Below, piece after piece: positions 1 through 11,408 of a stretch of 64,000 nt of DNA. The notes beneath the pieces are model-generated. The model did not search any database. It worked only from the letters and a program-made list of their open reading frames with translations, and was not told where the DNA came from. The translations under genes were made by a program, and so were the position numbers. How positions within the stretch are numbered: position 1 is the first letter of the stretch; every line of letters starts with the position of its first letter. Origin of the DNA: Rhea pennata (taxonomy: Eukaryota > Chordata > Aves > Rheiformes > Rheidae); assembly GCF_028389875.1 (NCBI RefSeq), contig NC_084665.1, positions 5,291,001 through 5,355,000 of the forward strand, in the 5' to 3' direction.

Positions 1-823
1 TTCCAGTGTTACCATCTTCGAAGAGCAGTTTGGTACAAATTTGTTTCTGGAAAATGAGATTTGTACATGTCTACACTTCATAGAGAAGGTGTTTATGTGC
101 TCTAGCTGAATATGTAAGTGCAACAACAGTCAAATCATGCTGTTGTTGAACTGGCTTCCTGAAAGTGTTATTTTACAGCTTCATTGGTTTCTTGAGTGTG
201 CCAGCTCCATAGAGAGGAGTTGAAAAATGCGTCAAAGAGACGATGCAGGGAGTGCAAATGTTGTATATATCTCTTATTTGCTGTTTTGCCCAAAGAAAAC
301 TCAAGCAGGCAATGATTTGACCTCATGAATTAAAGAACATTCACAGCAAAATCAGTAAGTGCTGAAAAATAAAAGAACAGCATACAAATACTTCTGGTTT
401 TTGGTTGTTTTTTTTTTCCTGTTACCTGTTTACACTCTATTGGTAGATATTGCCACAACTCCAAGCACATTAGACATTAAAAAAATGTGTAGCATGGTTT
501 TAAATAATGTGCAAATTATGTCCTAAGATGAGACATATGTCCTTTGACTGCAGTGAACACAGCAGTTAGTAATCAAAGTATAATATTAAAGATCTGTTCC
601 TACAGAGACTTAAGTGTATATTTGAACACACAGTAGTTCTGCTGACGAAGGCTTAGAACGTGGTTACACGTACAACTTCTCATGGTTGAGATAGGTTTTG
701 GAATAAAAATGCAATAATGAATCTGCTGATTTAATATAAAGTCTTTGACAAGGATGTGGAAATTATTTGTAATACAATGTTTCATTTGCGTTAGGAATCT
801 CATTACAATAGCTGAAAATAGTC

Positions 824-891
824 ACAGGTGACTGTTAATGAGGTTGTGTGACTCTTAAAGCTGTGTGACTATTAATAAGGCTCTGTGACAT
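824..891. repeat. degenerate short tandem repeat
   Basis: About three and a half imperfect copies of a unit near 20 bp, built around GTGTGACTNTTAATNAGG, follow one another. The copies differ by substitutions and one shortened unit, so it is an old or slowly decaying array. No coding potential is visible. Confidence 0.5.
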
Positions 892-1597
892 TACATTACA
901 TTTCGCCGCCTGGTGGCTGTCTTCTATTTTCAGCATAGCGTCAGAAATGCAGCATAAAGCTTGCACTGACCTGGCAGGGCAGAAAGAAGCAATGGGGAGA
1001 CAGGAAGACAGGCAGTTTAGGAATCAAAGATCTTTTACCTCGCTCAGCGTGAACATTGTGCTTTACAAATTGAAAGGGTGAAGAAAAGAATCTGCAAAAG
1101 CATGAAAGACTTTGTTGTAAAGCAACAGAAATACTAGATCACTACTTCCTATTTAGTAGTGGCTGTTAAATTCCAGGGGCCCAAAACATTTCATTTGTGC
1201 TACTAGACTATGAGGAATCGTTCACCATTTCCGCTGTGTTTAGTTAATGGTCAGTGGCCATAAAGGTTAATCAGTCTTATAACAGCATTGTAAATAATAG
1301 GATTAGAGGGACTATTTCAATAGATGTCTCATCTTTTACCACCAATGTAGCAATGATGTGATTGAATATACTGAACATACATGCTGTGCCCTAAACAACC
1401 CAGGCAGTAATCTGAATTCCAGCACTCTAAAACAAATGTAAAGCCTTCTGTGGAAAAGATCAATGTCACAAGCACAACTGTGTGCCACAGGAAGAGAGCC
1501 AGAAAGATTGACAGCATCACTAATTAGGCCCTAGAATAGAAGGAACTTTGAGTAAAATTCCCAGATGATTTGAGGAGGAGAGTCATATTGTAAACTA

Positions 1598-1598
<1 letters not shown>

Positions 1599-1637
<39 letters not shown>

Positions 1638-1654
1638 TTAAAAAAAAAAAAAAA
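1599..1654. repeat. poly(A) tract, interrupted
   Basis: A run of 37 A is interrupted by GGTT and continues with 15 more A. It could be the tail of an old retrotransposed copy, but the sequence just upstream shows no recognisable source gene. Exact length is likely to be unreliable in the assembly. Confidence 0.9.
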
Positions 1655-2326
1655 TCTCTCCAAAGGGTATCTGACAGTCTGACCAGAAGGAAATTTCCTT
1701 CTCTTTTTTTCTTAGTGATGTTCAGTAGCTCCTAGGACCAGAAGTTTTAATCAGTATGTAGTTGTGGGTCTGTAAAATTCATATAACTTGAATGCAGGAT
1801 TAGATGAGTGGTGAGTGTTCTGCCTGAAAAGTGAAGTGATCTTCACTTCTTTTAAACAGTGTGAATGATTGACAAGATGTATGAGGTTTTTAATCATTCC
1901 TGTGTAAGCTTTGCTGACTGAAAGAGATTACAGTTACTTATTGTAAAGACAGAATGACTCTTTATAATAGAATTAATCATATTAAGTATTTGTTCCGTGA
2001 CATAGAATCTGTGGGTTTCAGCCCTAATTTCAATGGAGCTACCTTCAACACCTGAAAATTTCCTTTTTAGAATAACATGGATTTGGGACACTATTATCTG
2101 AAGATTTCTAGAGTGTTGTTCAGTAAATCTTCAAACAAATATACTTTTAATATGTATTAAAAAAAAAAAAAAGTACTTCCAAGCAATTTCTTTTCTTACA
2201 GAGCATCAGGGTGAAGAAACAGTGTAATCTTAAGGTATCGATCTCAATGTAAAACCCTATCCATATAGGACAACAGAGGTTTTAAGTCATGGAACTGGTC
2301 TTGGTAAATTATAAATTCAGATTTAC

Positions 2327-5129
2327 CTTGAGTTAGCTGCAGCCAAGAAGCTTTATCAGTTACTCGTGCAAAATCTGAATCTGTCAGGAGAGGGCGCAGC
2401 CTTCCAAGAAGTCCCAAATGGAAAAAAAAGATGTCTGAGTCAAGGTGATTCAGAAAGTCTGCCAAAAATCGTACAGTCTGGTGGTTCAGAGACTCTTCCT
2501 GGTTTGGGAACTGAGGATGGCAGGGAGTAGTTGTTATAATCTACAGCCGTATCTTTCATAAAATGCAGTCATTCATAATTCTCAAGAAAATGAACTATTT
2601 ATAAGAAAACCATTCTTTTTGTTTTTTGTTTCTCCTTTTGGAGCCTGCAGTACAGTTATAGGGGAATCACTACATGGTTAGCTATAGTATAAGTGACACT
2701 ATGTTTTATACTGTATAATAAAAAATATCTTCTGAAAAGTATTAGATTGCTGGCAGTGCATGGTGCAGTTCTGTTCTCTTGTAAAATATATACAGTATAG
2801 CATGGCTTCTGTCAGCACAGGCTTTTCCCGGCTTCGCTGCCCAGTGTGTGGGGAAGAGGCTTGTTGTAATCAAGATAAATCTTTAAACTTCAGGCAATTT
2901 ACTTCATTCTCTGCTGAGTCCGGCAACACTACTGATCAGAAACTAGGTATTCTGTTTCCTGAGAAATTGTAATGCTTGGTTGTTGGTACTGTTTGCTTCT
3001 TTTTGTTTTTGGAGTTGTTTTGGACATTGGAAGATTTGAAATAATGTATTGAATGAATTTAAAGTGTTCTTTGGACCTGTCAGATCATTTCATTTCACTA
3101 ATGCCAAAGCATTAGTCAGTTTGTATTATTGTCAATGTAATATGAAGTAGTTTAAACTTTTTCCATGGAAATGAAATGTAAAAAGTGAACTTAAAACAGG
3201 AAATCAAGCCAACACATTTTATCTTAAGAGAATTTTGACTTTTTTGCCTCCTAAAATGAAACTGAATTGACATTTCTATGAAGTTTTTTTTTTTAATTCC
3301 AAAATAAATGCAGTTTTACTGACTGTTACAGCTGAAATAGCAGCATTATCAAGCAGAGAGTGTCTGACTGAATTCACTGATCAACGTGAAAAGCTTTACA
3401 TCAAAATTGCTTCTGACTGTGATTTCATAAGGTGAGTATTGTCAAAGCTGGCTGAATAATTCATATACATTTTCTTCTGGCTTCTAAACAGGCAACAGTT
3501 AGTGAAAGAAAATTGTGTAGTTACTGTTGACCTAAGTTAAACAAAGCAGAGAATGAAATGAGCTGCCAATTCCTGAAGTCCACTACTGATCTATCCTTCA
3601 GCGTCAAAAAGGTGGTAAAACTGATCTCTGAGCAGCTGTTGAAATTCCCCCCAGCCCCCCTGAACAATGGTTACTGTCCCTGAGCTTCATCCACGATCGG
3701 TGCAGACAGCTCAGCTCTTCTGCAGGCAATTCAGAGCACCCATCTGTGCCAGGTGAAGGACCCAGGAGAACCTCTCAGCCCAAGAACCTGGGGCTGGAGT
3801 TCCTTGCTCAGCTGTTCAGTCACTGAGATATTCTTCTGAACATCTTGAATGCTCGTGTCTTCTGCATTGCTGCTACTTCCCATTAGTGTTGACCTCTGGG
3901 CATGCAGAATAACCAGGCACGTGTTTCTCTTGTTTTGGGGATCCCACAAAAATGTCTCTGCTTTCCCCAGCCCTTCAAGGAAGGCACTGTCTCCGTCTGT
4001 TTTAGTTGCAAGGGCATAAAGTACTAAACCTGCAACACTCAAAACTGCTGTTTGGGCTGCGATTTTTTTTTTACTGTTTTATACAGATCTTCTTAGTTAT
4101 CTTTGAGAGAGTCATAGATTTGAAAGCTGTAAGGCATAACTGCATCAACAGTCCAGTCTCTTGTGAATCACAAGCCATTAAGAATCCCACAACTGCTTAA
4201 ACAATCCTGGATGTGTTAACTACAGAGACCTTCCTTTAGTTACACAAAACAGATGTAACCACAGTTAGTTTGTGTTGGTCTTAGAAACCTCCTGCATCCA
4301 AAAGGTCCATAGGTTCTTTGACTTTGCTCAGGTTTATTTATGCAAGGATGGGGTTGCTGACACTATTTGGTGTTTTTTTTTTTTTTGGGGGGGGGGGTGG
4401 GTTTTTTTTTTCCTCCTGAGGAGTTGCTTTCTGAGTCTCAACTGTGCACACAGCTGGGTTACAGCCTCTAACAAACATGTAGGCACTCATTCTTGCTGTA
4501 GGAGGGCTTCCCAGTGGATTAACCAGCTCACGATGGCCAAAACAGTCCCACTTTCCCTGCCATGGTTTACCCTGTATCCTCAAAGTGGCAGAAGTTAGTG
4601 AGTGAGTGAGGTATCACTTTGCGTGCACCCGGCCTCAACATACTTTTGTATGTAACTTGTCAGCAGCACGCGCAGAATCTATTTTAGTGTATGTACATTT
4701 TGATGGAGAGAACAAAGCTTGTGAAAAGAGGCAATAGATAAACCAATACCGCTGGTAAAAACTTAGGAGCTTTCAGGGATGCTGGCACTTCCTCAGGTGT
4801 GAGGGAGAAGCAGAAAACTTGAAGTGCAGACTGAAAACAATCTGACTTCAGCCATAATTTAATTATGTTACTCAGCCAAGCAGGGAGAAAAAACAGCTGA
4901 CAAGTGTAGCAGCCCACAAAGCTATGACCAGTTTATTGAGAAATGGACATCTGAATTGATGTATTGGCAACACTTACCATTTTCTCCCAGGTCTGACAAT
5001 ACTTCTCATGTAATCTCATCCTCTGGGAGTGGATCATCTCAACTGTCAACAGGAAAGCAAGAAGATTTCTAGCTCTCTTGGTGGCAGAGCAAAGCTTGCC
5101 AGTGTGACTTTTTTTGTTCAATAAAAGCT
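2327..5129 (-). CDS. 3' part of an unidentified multi-exon gene (three exons)
   Basis: Three minus-strand segments look like real exons. Exon A (5129-4978) follows a pyrimidine-rich TTTAG acceptor, ends ATG|GTAAGT and encodes about 50 residues including KRARNLLAFLLTVEM. Exon B (3895-3788) encodes 36 polar residues; its acceptor (CCCAG) is good but its donor (CAG|GTTCTT) is weak. Exon C (2510-2327) lies between CCTCAG and CAAG|GTAAAT and encodes 61 residues rich in Leu and Phe, starting FPNQEESLNHQTVRFLADFL. All three are open and their phases agree (A ends in phase 0, B is 0/0, C starts in phase 0), whether or not B is included. Exon A begins with two bases of a split codon, so there must be an upstream exon, which I could not find. 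A terminal exon may start at 2097 or 2090; these two acceptors give either a 17- or a 65-residue tail before a stop. The product looks helical and probably soluble. I do not recognise the family and assign no function. Conflicting possibility: a decayed pseudogene, although no stop or frameshift is seen in these exons. Confidence 0.45.
2511..3787. other. probable intron and non-coding sequence
   Basis: AT-rich sequence between exons C and B of the unidentified minus-strand gene. A plus-strand open frame at 2800-2972 carrying a CPVCGEEAC-like cysteine pair has no splice or homology support. Nothing else is recognised. Confidence 0.4.
4104..4205. mobile_element. decayed interspersed-repeat relic, CR1-like
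   Basis: The stretch GAGTCATAGATTTGAAAGC, followed by a pattern ending in ACAAGCCATTAAGAATCCCA, resembles the 3' part of CR1-type LINEs found in birds, turtles and crocodilians. This match is from memory of the consensus style, and the copy is very diverged. It lies in the probable intron between exons A and B of the unidentified gene. Confidence 0.35.
4373..4412. repeat. T-run / G-run / T-run junction
   Basis: About 14 T are followed by 11 G, a TGGG step and then nine or ten more T. On the minus strand it is an A/C tract. No function is assigned. The precise run lengths are suspect because such junctions are hard to sequence. Confidence 0.85.
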
Positions 5130-8100
5130 CTAAATACAGAAAGCCAATAAGAAAACAATTCAAAATTACTTGCTTAAATATAAGAGGCTGGCTTGTGAGT
5201 TTTTCATATTGAAGATGAAAAGTGCTAAAAATGTTTGAAGATCATTATTCCATTTTAATATTACAGTTCATAATTTATTTATTGGACAAAGAGTTGATTT
5301 CTATAGCTATCTTCCTTCTGCCTTGTGCTTCACCTCCTCTTTGTGAAGACAGGAGGCAAGAGCTACCAAACTCCTTCACGGATCAGGTGCAAGTGCTGTG
5401 TATATGATGAGTACTGTTACAGTGGTCTCATACAGAGCTACTTGGGGTGATAAAACACATGCCCATAATCTCTACTAACATTAATTTTAAGGCTTTTCGC
5501 ATCTTAACACAGTTGAGTTTTCTTTGGAGGTTTAGCAACATTTCAGTTTACCTCTGCAATTGGTTTTCTTTTTTGTGTTTATTAATATTCCTGTATTTAG
5601 TAAGACCTGCAATGTTGTATAATTGCACAAGGTCTTCTCACATCTATATGTCAACATGGTCAGGGAAATTCAGATGCCTCCTGAAACTGCCCAGACAGGT
5701 AACTTGGCATAACATGATATAAGTCCTGAATACAGGCAGAAAGATCTTGGCTGAAAGATCTTGGCTCTCTGTCCATCCTGGCAGAAGTTAAAGCCTTGCA
5801 GCTGTCTAGATCCGAGCAGTCAAATATAGTGGAAATGGGAAAAGTGAAGATACTTGCTGAGCAGCAGCATGCAGGCTCGACCTGGGGAGAAGGACACCTT
5901 CTGCTGTTCAGATGGGACTGCGTGAGCTCAGCCAAACTGCCGAGTCACCAAGGGCGGACCAGGCGTGGTGCGAAGCCTGGCAGGCGGCATGGTGGGTTCC
6001 TGCAGATGCTTCCCTGCAAAGTGCGAAGGGGTATGGATGGTTTGAGTTGGGCTAGTGACACACAGCCGGGCAAATCGTCAGTCCACTAGCAAGCACAAAC
6101 ATCCTGCTGGCCACTGGGCATTTTATTTCTTGATTGTGTGGGAAGATGGAGCTTGTGCAATGGTGCTGGCTGACTCATTTCAGTCAAGTCTGACAGAAGG
6201 CTAGAATTGCTGAACATGCCTTTTAATGTCCTCTCCCACCTGCTCCACTGAGGAAGATCAGCCAAAGATCTCCTGAAAGTGGCAGGATCAGGTCAGTGAG
6301 GAGAGCTGCTGAAGATGAGATAAGGAAGGGCCGAGTCATCTGCTTGAATTCCCGGGATCTAGGTGAAGGAATCCTCTTTCTGGATCAGGATTAACTCTGG
6401 GCTTCAGTGATGGGATAAGGGTGGTGTGTCTTTGAGCCAGCTCTTTTGCTCTTGTAAGTGCGAAGGATACCTGCAGGTTTAGCTGGTGTCCTTGATGTGC
6501 CCTGCAGGAGCCTTCGGCAGGGTGCACTTCCCCTTGTCATTCACTGCATCTCTACAGCCACCATGCAGCCTAGATACAGCCTGTGTTAGCTAAAGAAAGT
6601 ATATATGCGTCTTAGAAATGGGCTACAGCCGCTGCTTCTCTAATCTTATTCATGGAGTGTGCATTAGTGGTGATTTTGGCCAACATTTTTCAGGTTTTAA
6701 ACCTTTGAAATTAATAAGTAGAATAAAACATTATCGATTTATGTGGGCTAACCTAGCTACAAGAAGTGTAGATTTGCATGATACTCACGAGAGGGCTATT
6801 CAGAGCACCCAGGCTGGGCTCCATGGTCACCTCTGGCTATAGAAGGACCCAACAGATCAAATCTAAAGTAGATCCTGAGGAATTCTCACGCACCTGTTTA
6901 TCCACCTATGAAGTGCTGATGAGTGGGAAACAGCTCCAAACAGCACCAGAAGTGCCATGACCTGTCTTCCCAATGCAAGCAGATTGTCAGGTGCTTCAAA
7001 GGAGTAACTTTGTCTTCATTTTCCTGCATTTACGGAATTGTTTATAATGTAGACCGGGCAGTATTTGCTGTCTGCTTAGTCAGTAGCAATTTGGTGCATT
7101 TAAATGAAAGACTGATTGCTATTTATAATCTGTTTGCATGGAAATGGCATTGTTCCATTGGCCAGTTGTGGAATGTTATATGAGTAGAGCAGATATAATT
7201 ATATCCAAATTTGGCTACAACCCGTATTTTGTCCATATTTATCCATATTTTGCTGCAAAGGGTCTTGTTGTCTCCTTTGGCAGGAAATCCCCTGGGCAAA
7301 GAGCATAGTCTCAGTAACTCACTAGTTTACCCCGTACTGAGTAGAGTTCCCAACAAATTCTCCACTGTGGCAGAGCCAAGGGGCACAACCCTTCCTAGTA
7401 TGCAGCTATCACCAAAAGTCAAACCGTTGCCTCCCTGGCAACGCAGCACATTTGGGAGATGTTGCAGCTTGTAAGATCATTCACACTTCTCTGAGCAGCA
7501 CTAATTCCTGGTGCAAAATCTCTTGGCAATAGCTTGGATTTTCTGAGGAGCATGGACATGCTGTGCATACTGTCGTGTGGTGGGGCAGGAGGGAGTTTCT
7601 GGAGCACTGCAGAAATTAAGGACTTCTCTCGCCAGTTGGGGGCTTGCTCCTGCATATTCAGAGAGGGTGGGATGTGAACCAGCTCTCGTTCAAAAACGAT
7701 ACAGGCATTTTAACACGTGACTGCTCCCCCTCTAGCAAGTCTTCCCATGCGTTCTGGGATGATTTTATCTGAACTGTGCAGATTGAGCTCAATTTCTATC
7801 AGATGTCCTTTTGCAGGGTCACTTCAGGAATGAGGAGAGCATAAACCAGGTCTGCTGGGGTGGCTGCCATAAACTGGCTTATTCTTCTCCCTTGCCGATT
7901 GATAGGCAAATTCCAGGTGGATGGTACATCTGCTTCACAGCTGCAAAGGGTATCTTCTTTTTTTCTATATGAATGTCTTCAGATGCAGTGTGACAGTAGG
8001 TTACACTGAGAAGATTTTTCCACTCTGCAGTTCTGAACCATCAAGAAATGCTTGAATTACCCTACTGCCTGAGCCTTCAGATGTTACTTACACATCTCTG

Positions 8101-9783
8101 ATTTTGGCTGACTATTTATATGCTGTTACTAGCTAGGACGCTTCTCTGGAGAATGCCTCTTTCTCAGTCGGAGTTGCAGACAACTTTGTGCTACCTAGAA
8201 AAAGAAAAAAAAAAAATAAAAGAGATGCCAGTCCTCTGCAAAGCGTGACAACGAGCCATTCTGTGCTCGGGTTTGCCTTGGGGCTGGTTTGCCTTTACAG
8301 AGCTGGGCCAGTTTCGCCTGAGTCAGATTCTGTTTTATGCAAGTTATCATTATGCCTGTAATTGAGTTTAGGAATGGAGCAGATAGGTTTCTTCCCTCTT
8401 AACAATATTACCTTATTATTGCTCTGTTTGCTAACGTGTATGCTGGTAGCATCGCACAGTTACAAGCACGCCCCAGGGCCCAGTGCAGTAAGTGCCTGTG
8501 GTGCATTTTTCTCTCCTGTTTGCCTAGAAGGAACCATCACAGCATTATATGCTTATCTCTAGAGCTTCTCCAGGCTCGTTCTTGCCCGTAGGAAAGCTTC
8601 ATGTGCAAGAAGTGTCAGGCCTGGATTGATGTAGCAGAGGCTGGACTGTTACATCCTGAGCTGAAAGACCCGTTCTTCTCCTGCACTGGAACTGGTACAA
8701 GGAGGCAGATGGCAGAAGGTTGGAGCTGTGCGAGGCCCAGGTCCAACGCTGGCCCTCAGTACGGCTCTGCTGTTAAGTCTCCAAGTCTTGCTTAGGAGTT
8801 ATAATTTGGTTAGAATAAATACGATGGTGAATGAATGAGTCCCATGAAAAGTAGGAGATAACCTCTGCAGTTATGGCAGCTAGTGCTAGTCTGTGGAAAA
8901 TATACAGCATTTGTGGGGACTTCTAAGCGTCAATTTTATTCCAGTGTTTCTAGCTGATCAAATACTTTGATGGTGAGTTTGGCCATTTCACATGCCAGAA
9001 AGCAAACGTTGCCCCCGCATGCCCTTTTCCAGTGCATGAAGGTACTCCTTGCATTTCTCATTGCACTGGTATCGTTTGACTATGAAGAAGCAGAATCCCT
9101 TTTACCAAGGCAATAGTTGCCAGAAGAGAGGGATCACCCAGGGAAGTATAAGTGATAAATTGCTCTGTTGGCAAAATGCAGCAACTACAGCGATATCTAT
9201 CTAATGCACATACACGTAGGCTTTGGACTCATTAGCATTAAAAATATTTTGAAGGTCAAGAATAAAATTGTGTGCATCTGCATGCATGTGTTTACACTTT
9301 TCCTACAAAGGACAAGGAAATTAATGTGATGCCTGCTTTTTTGGTGATTAATACTATTTGTCTGCATGAATATTTTCTCTGAGACTTAAGTGCCTGGTCT
9401 TCCAAAGCTAGTGGACTGCTCCCATGTAAAATTCCTTCACAAGATATGCCAGAAGAGCCAACTGCAACTAAAACCCAGAGGACTGTGTCCCAGTCATTCT
9501 TTGACATTTCCTTCTTTGACTTGCTTTATCTTTAATTTACATCCTGAGAGCTCTCAGTCTGTTTAAATAGGACCACAGTTGCCCAGATCTTTGCTCCTGG
9601 AAGGTGTAGTTTGGTTCTAACCCAATCGGGAATCAGTGGATTTTTCCCTCATTTCCATTGGGCACTGGGGTGTATCAAAAGTGACTATCCTGATATGAAG
9701 AGCATAAAATAGGCAGAAGTGAAAAAAGATTCAGGCTCTGAATCTCTAAGCTCTGAAGGCCTTGCTGTCCAGCATCCCACAGG

Positions 9784-9805
9784 CAATAATAATAATAATA
9801 ATAAA
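9784..9805. repeat. (AAT)n microsatellite
   Basis: About seven perfect AAT units lie in non-coding sequence. Confidence 0.9.
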
Positions 9806-11358
9806 TGTGAATGGGAAGTCTTGTATTTGAATTTTTCCGATTTAACACAATGTGTTAACGTATTGTAGTCACTATTTCTGTGGCCTCACAGAGCCTTTAT
9901 CCCCAAATCTTTGCTCAGCGTTTAGTTGGACAAAGCAGATACAGAGATTGAAGTGAGTAAGAACACGTCAGGGCTCCTGCATTTGGCTAAGACTGCATAT
10001 AAAAATAATATTGTCTTAGAAAATGAAAAGCCTGTGTCCTGTGTCTGCTGAGCAAGGGGTTTCGTGCCCGTGATTTTTCCCTGTGTGCTGGCAGATTCGC
10101 ACAGTGGGATGCATCCAGACTGAGGCTAAGTAATCAGCTGGAAGGCTGTTATCTCTGTGCTGAAACACGGGCCCGTTCCCTTTCTGTTTCCCGGCGCTCT
10201 GCTCATTCCTCCCTCCTTGTTAGAGGCTTCAGCGTTATGGGAGGGTGAACACTTTCACATACATCATAGCGTTGGTGCTAGCTGAGACTGAGCCCAACAC
10301 ATTGTTTCTGTCTCATCCCCCAGGGGCAGTCATTTAATAATTAATACCTGTTATTTATATCTTTCGGTAAAGCACTCCGAAACACCTGATGGACTGACTC
10401 ATGAATTTTGTGCATCCAGTGAGCTTTCACCCATCTCTGGCATTCAGCTGTTTTGGAGTGACAGAATTTAAAGTTGTGCCCAAAACTGGGGACCCAGAAC
10501 AGCTCAGGCCAGATTCATCTGCTACTGTAACATCAGCAGAGTGCCAGCAAGGATGAATCTGGCAGTAAGAGTAGAGTCTGCTAAGGAATGAGGGCTGAAT
10601 ATTGAAAAAGTTGGTATCACTAGAGCTGTTTTTCAAAGAAACCACCAGCCACTGAGTTTGGTAGCTCAGTTTCTGAGGTGTTCTTCTGTGACTTTTTTCA
10701 CATGCAGTGTAAGGCTTCAAAAGGACAGGGATGAAAATTAGCCTGTTCAGTCTGAGTAAAATGCTAAATTTGCATTCCCGAAATTCAATTCTGCTTTATC
10801 TGGTTTTACTTTTGGTGGAAGGGGAGGCTGACAGTGTTTTCCTCTTGCCACCTATTTCTGGCAACTCAGCCCCTAGGTGAAAGCCATTGAAGGTTCCCAT
10901 AACCAATAATTACTTTGGATCTGGCTCCTAGGAAACTGCTGTAAGCAGCATTGGAAGTTATTAAAAATAAAGAAAGGCCACATGTTTATAGAGCCCTTTC
11001 CACATCCTTTGGCAGTTCTGGGTGATAGAGTATTGTGCTTCTTACTCCTACGTGCAGAAGATGCTTGCGTCACCTGTGGGGTGCTGCAAAGGAATGTAGT
11101 AGAGTTGCTATCCTAAGCGTCTTTCTCCTTGCAGAGCTTTCTGTTCAGAGCTCTTTCCAAGCCTGGCAGGATGGCTGAACCCCTGTGAAAGCAGAATTGC
11201 AAATGTCTTTTTTGTTGTGTGAGTGATGCATAACCCTCTGCCTTCAGCAGTGGAAGCTGTTGCAGTTCTTTACCCTCTCAGGATGGTAGTTTCCTTCCTA
11301 TTAACAGGTGCTTAAGGAAATGTCTGGAGTTGTCTATCTTTGGCCTGTTGTGCCAGCT

Positions 11359-11408
11359 CACACACACTCTCTCTCTCTCTCCCCCCTCCTTTTTTTTTGT
11401 TTTTTTTA
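11359..11408. repeat. compound CA/CT/C/T tract
   Basis: A short CA run passes into CT repeats, then a C run, then two T runs separated by one G. The whole is a strand-asymmetric polypyrimidine tract of about 50 bases. Confidence 0.9.

Noticed and set aside
2800-2972. Plus-strand frame with a CPVCGEEAC cysteine pair
   Set aside because: One zinc-ribbon-like half only, no second cysteine pair, no splice sites, opposite strand to the supported exons.
4684-4917. Minus-strand hydrophobic open frame of 77 codons
   Set aside because: It would leave an intron of only about 60 bases after exon A, and no clean acceptor or donor frames it.
9292-9507. Minus-strand frame starting MSKNDWDTVLWVLVAVGSSG, signal-peptide-like
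   Set aside because: No donor in phase and no partner exon found. Kozak context is only fair.
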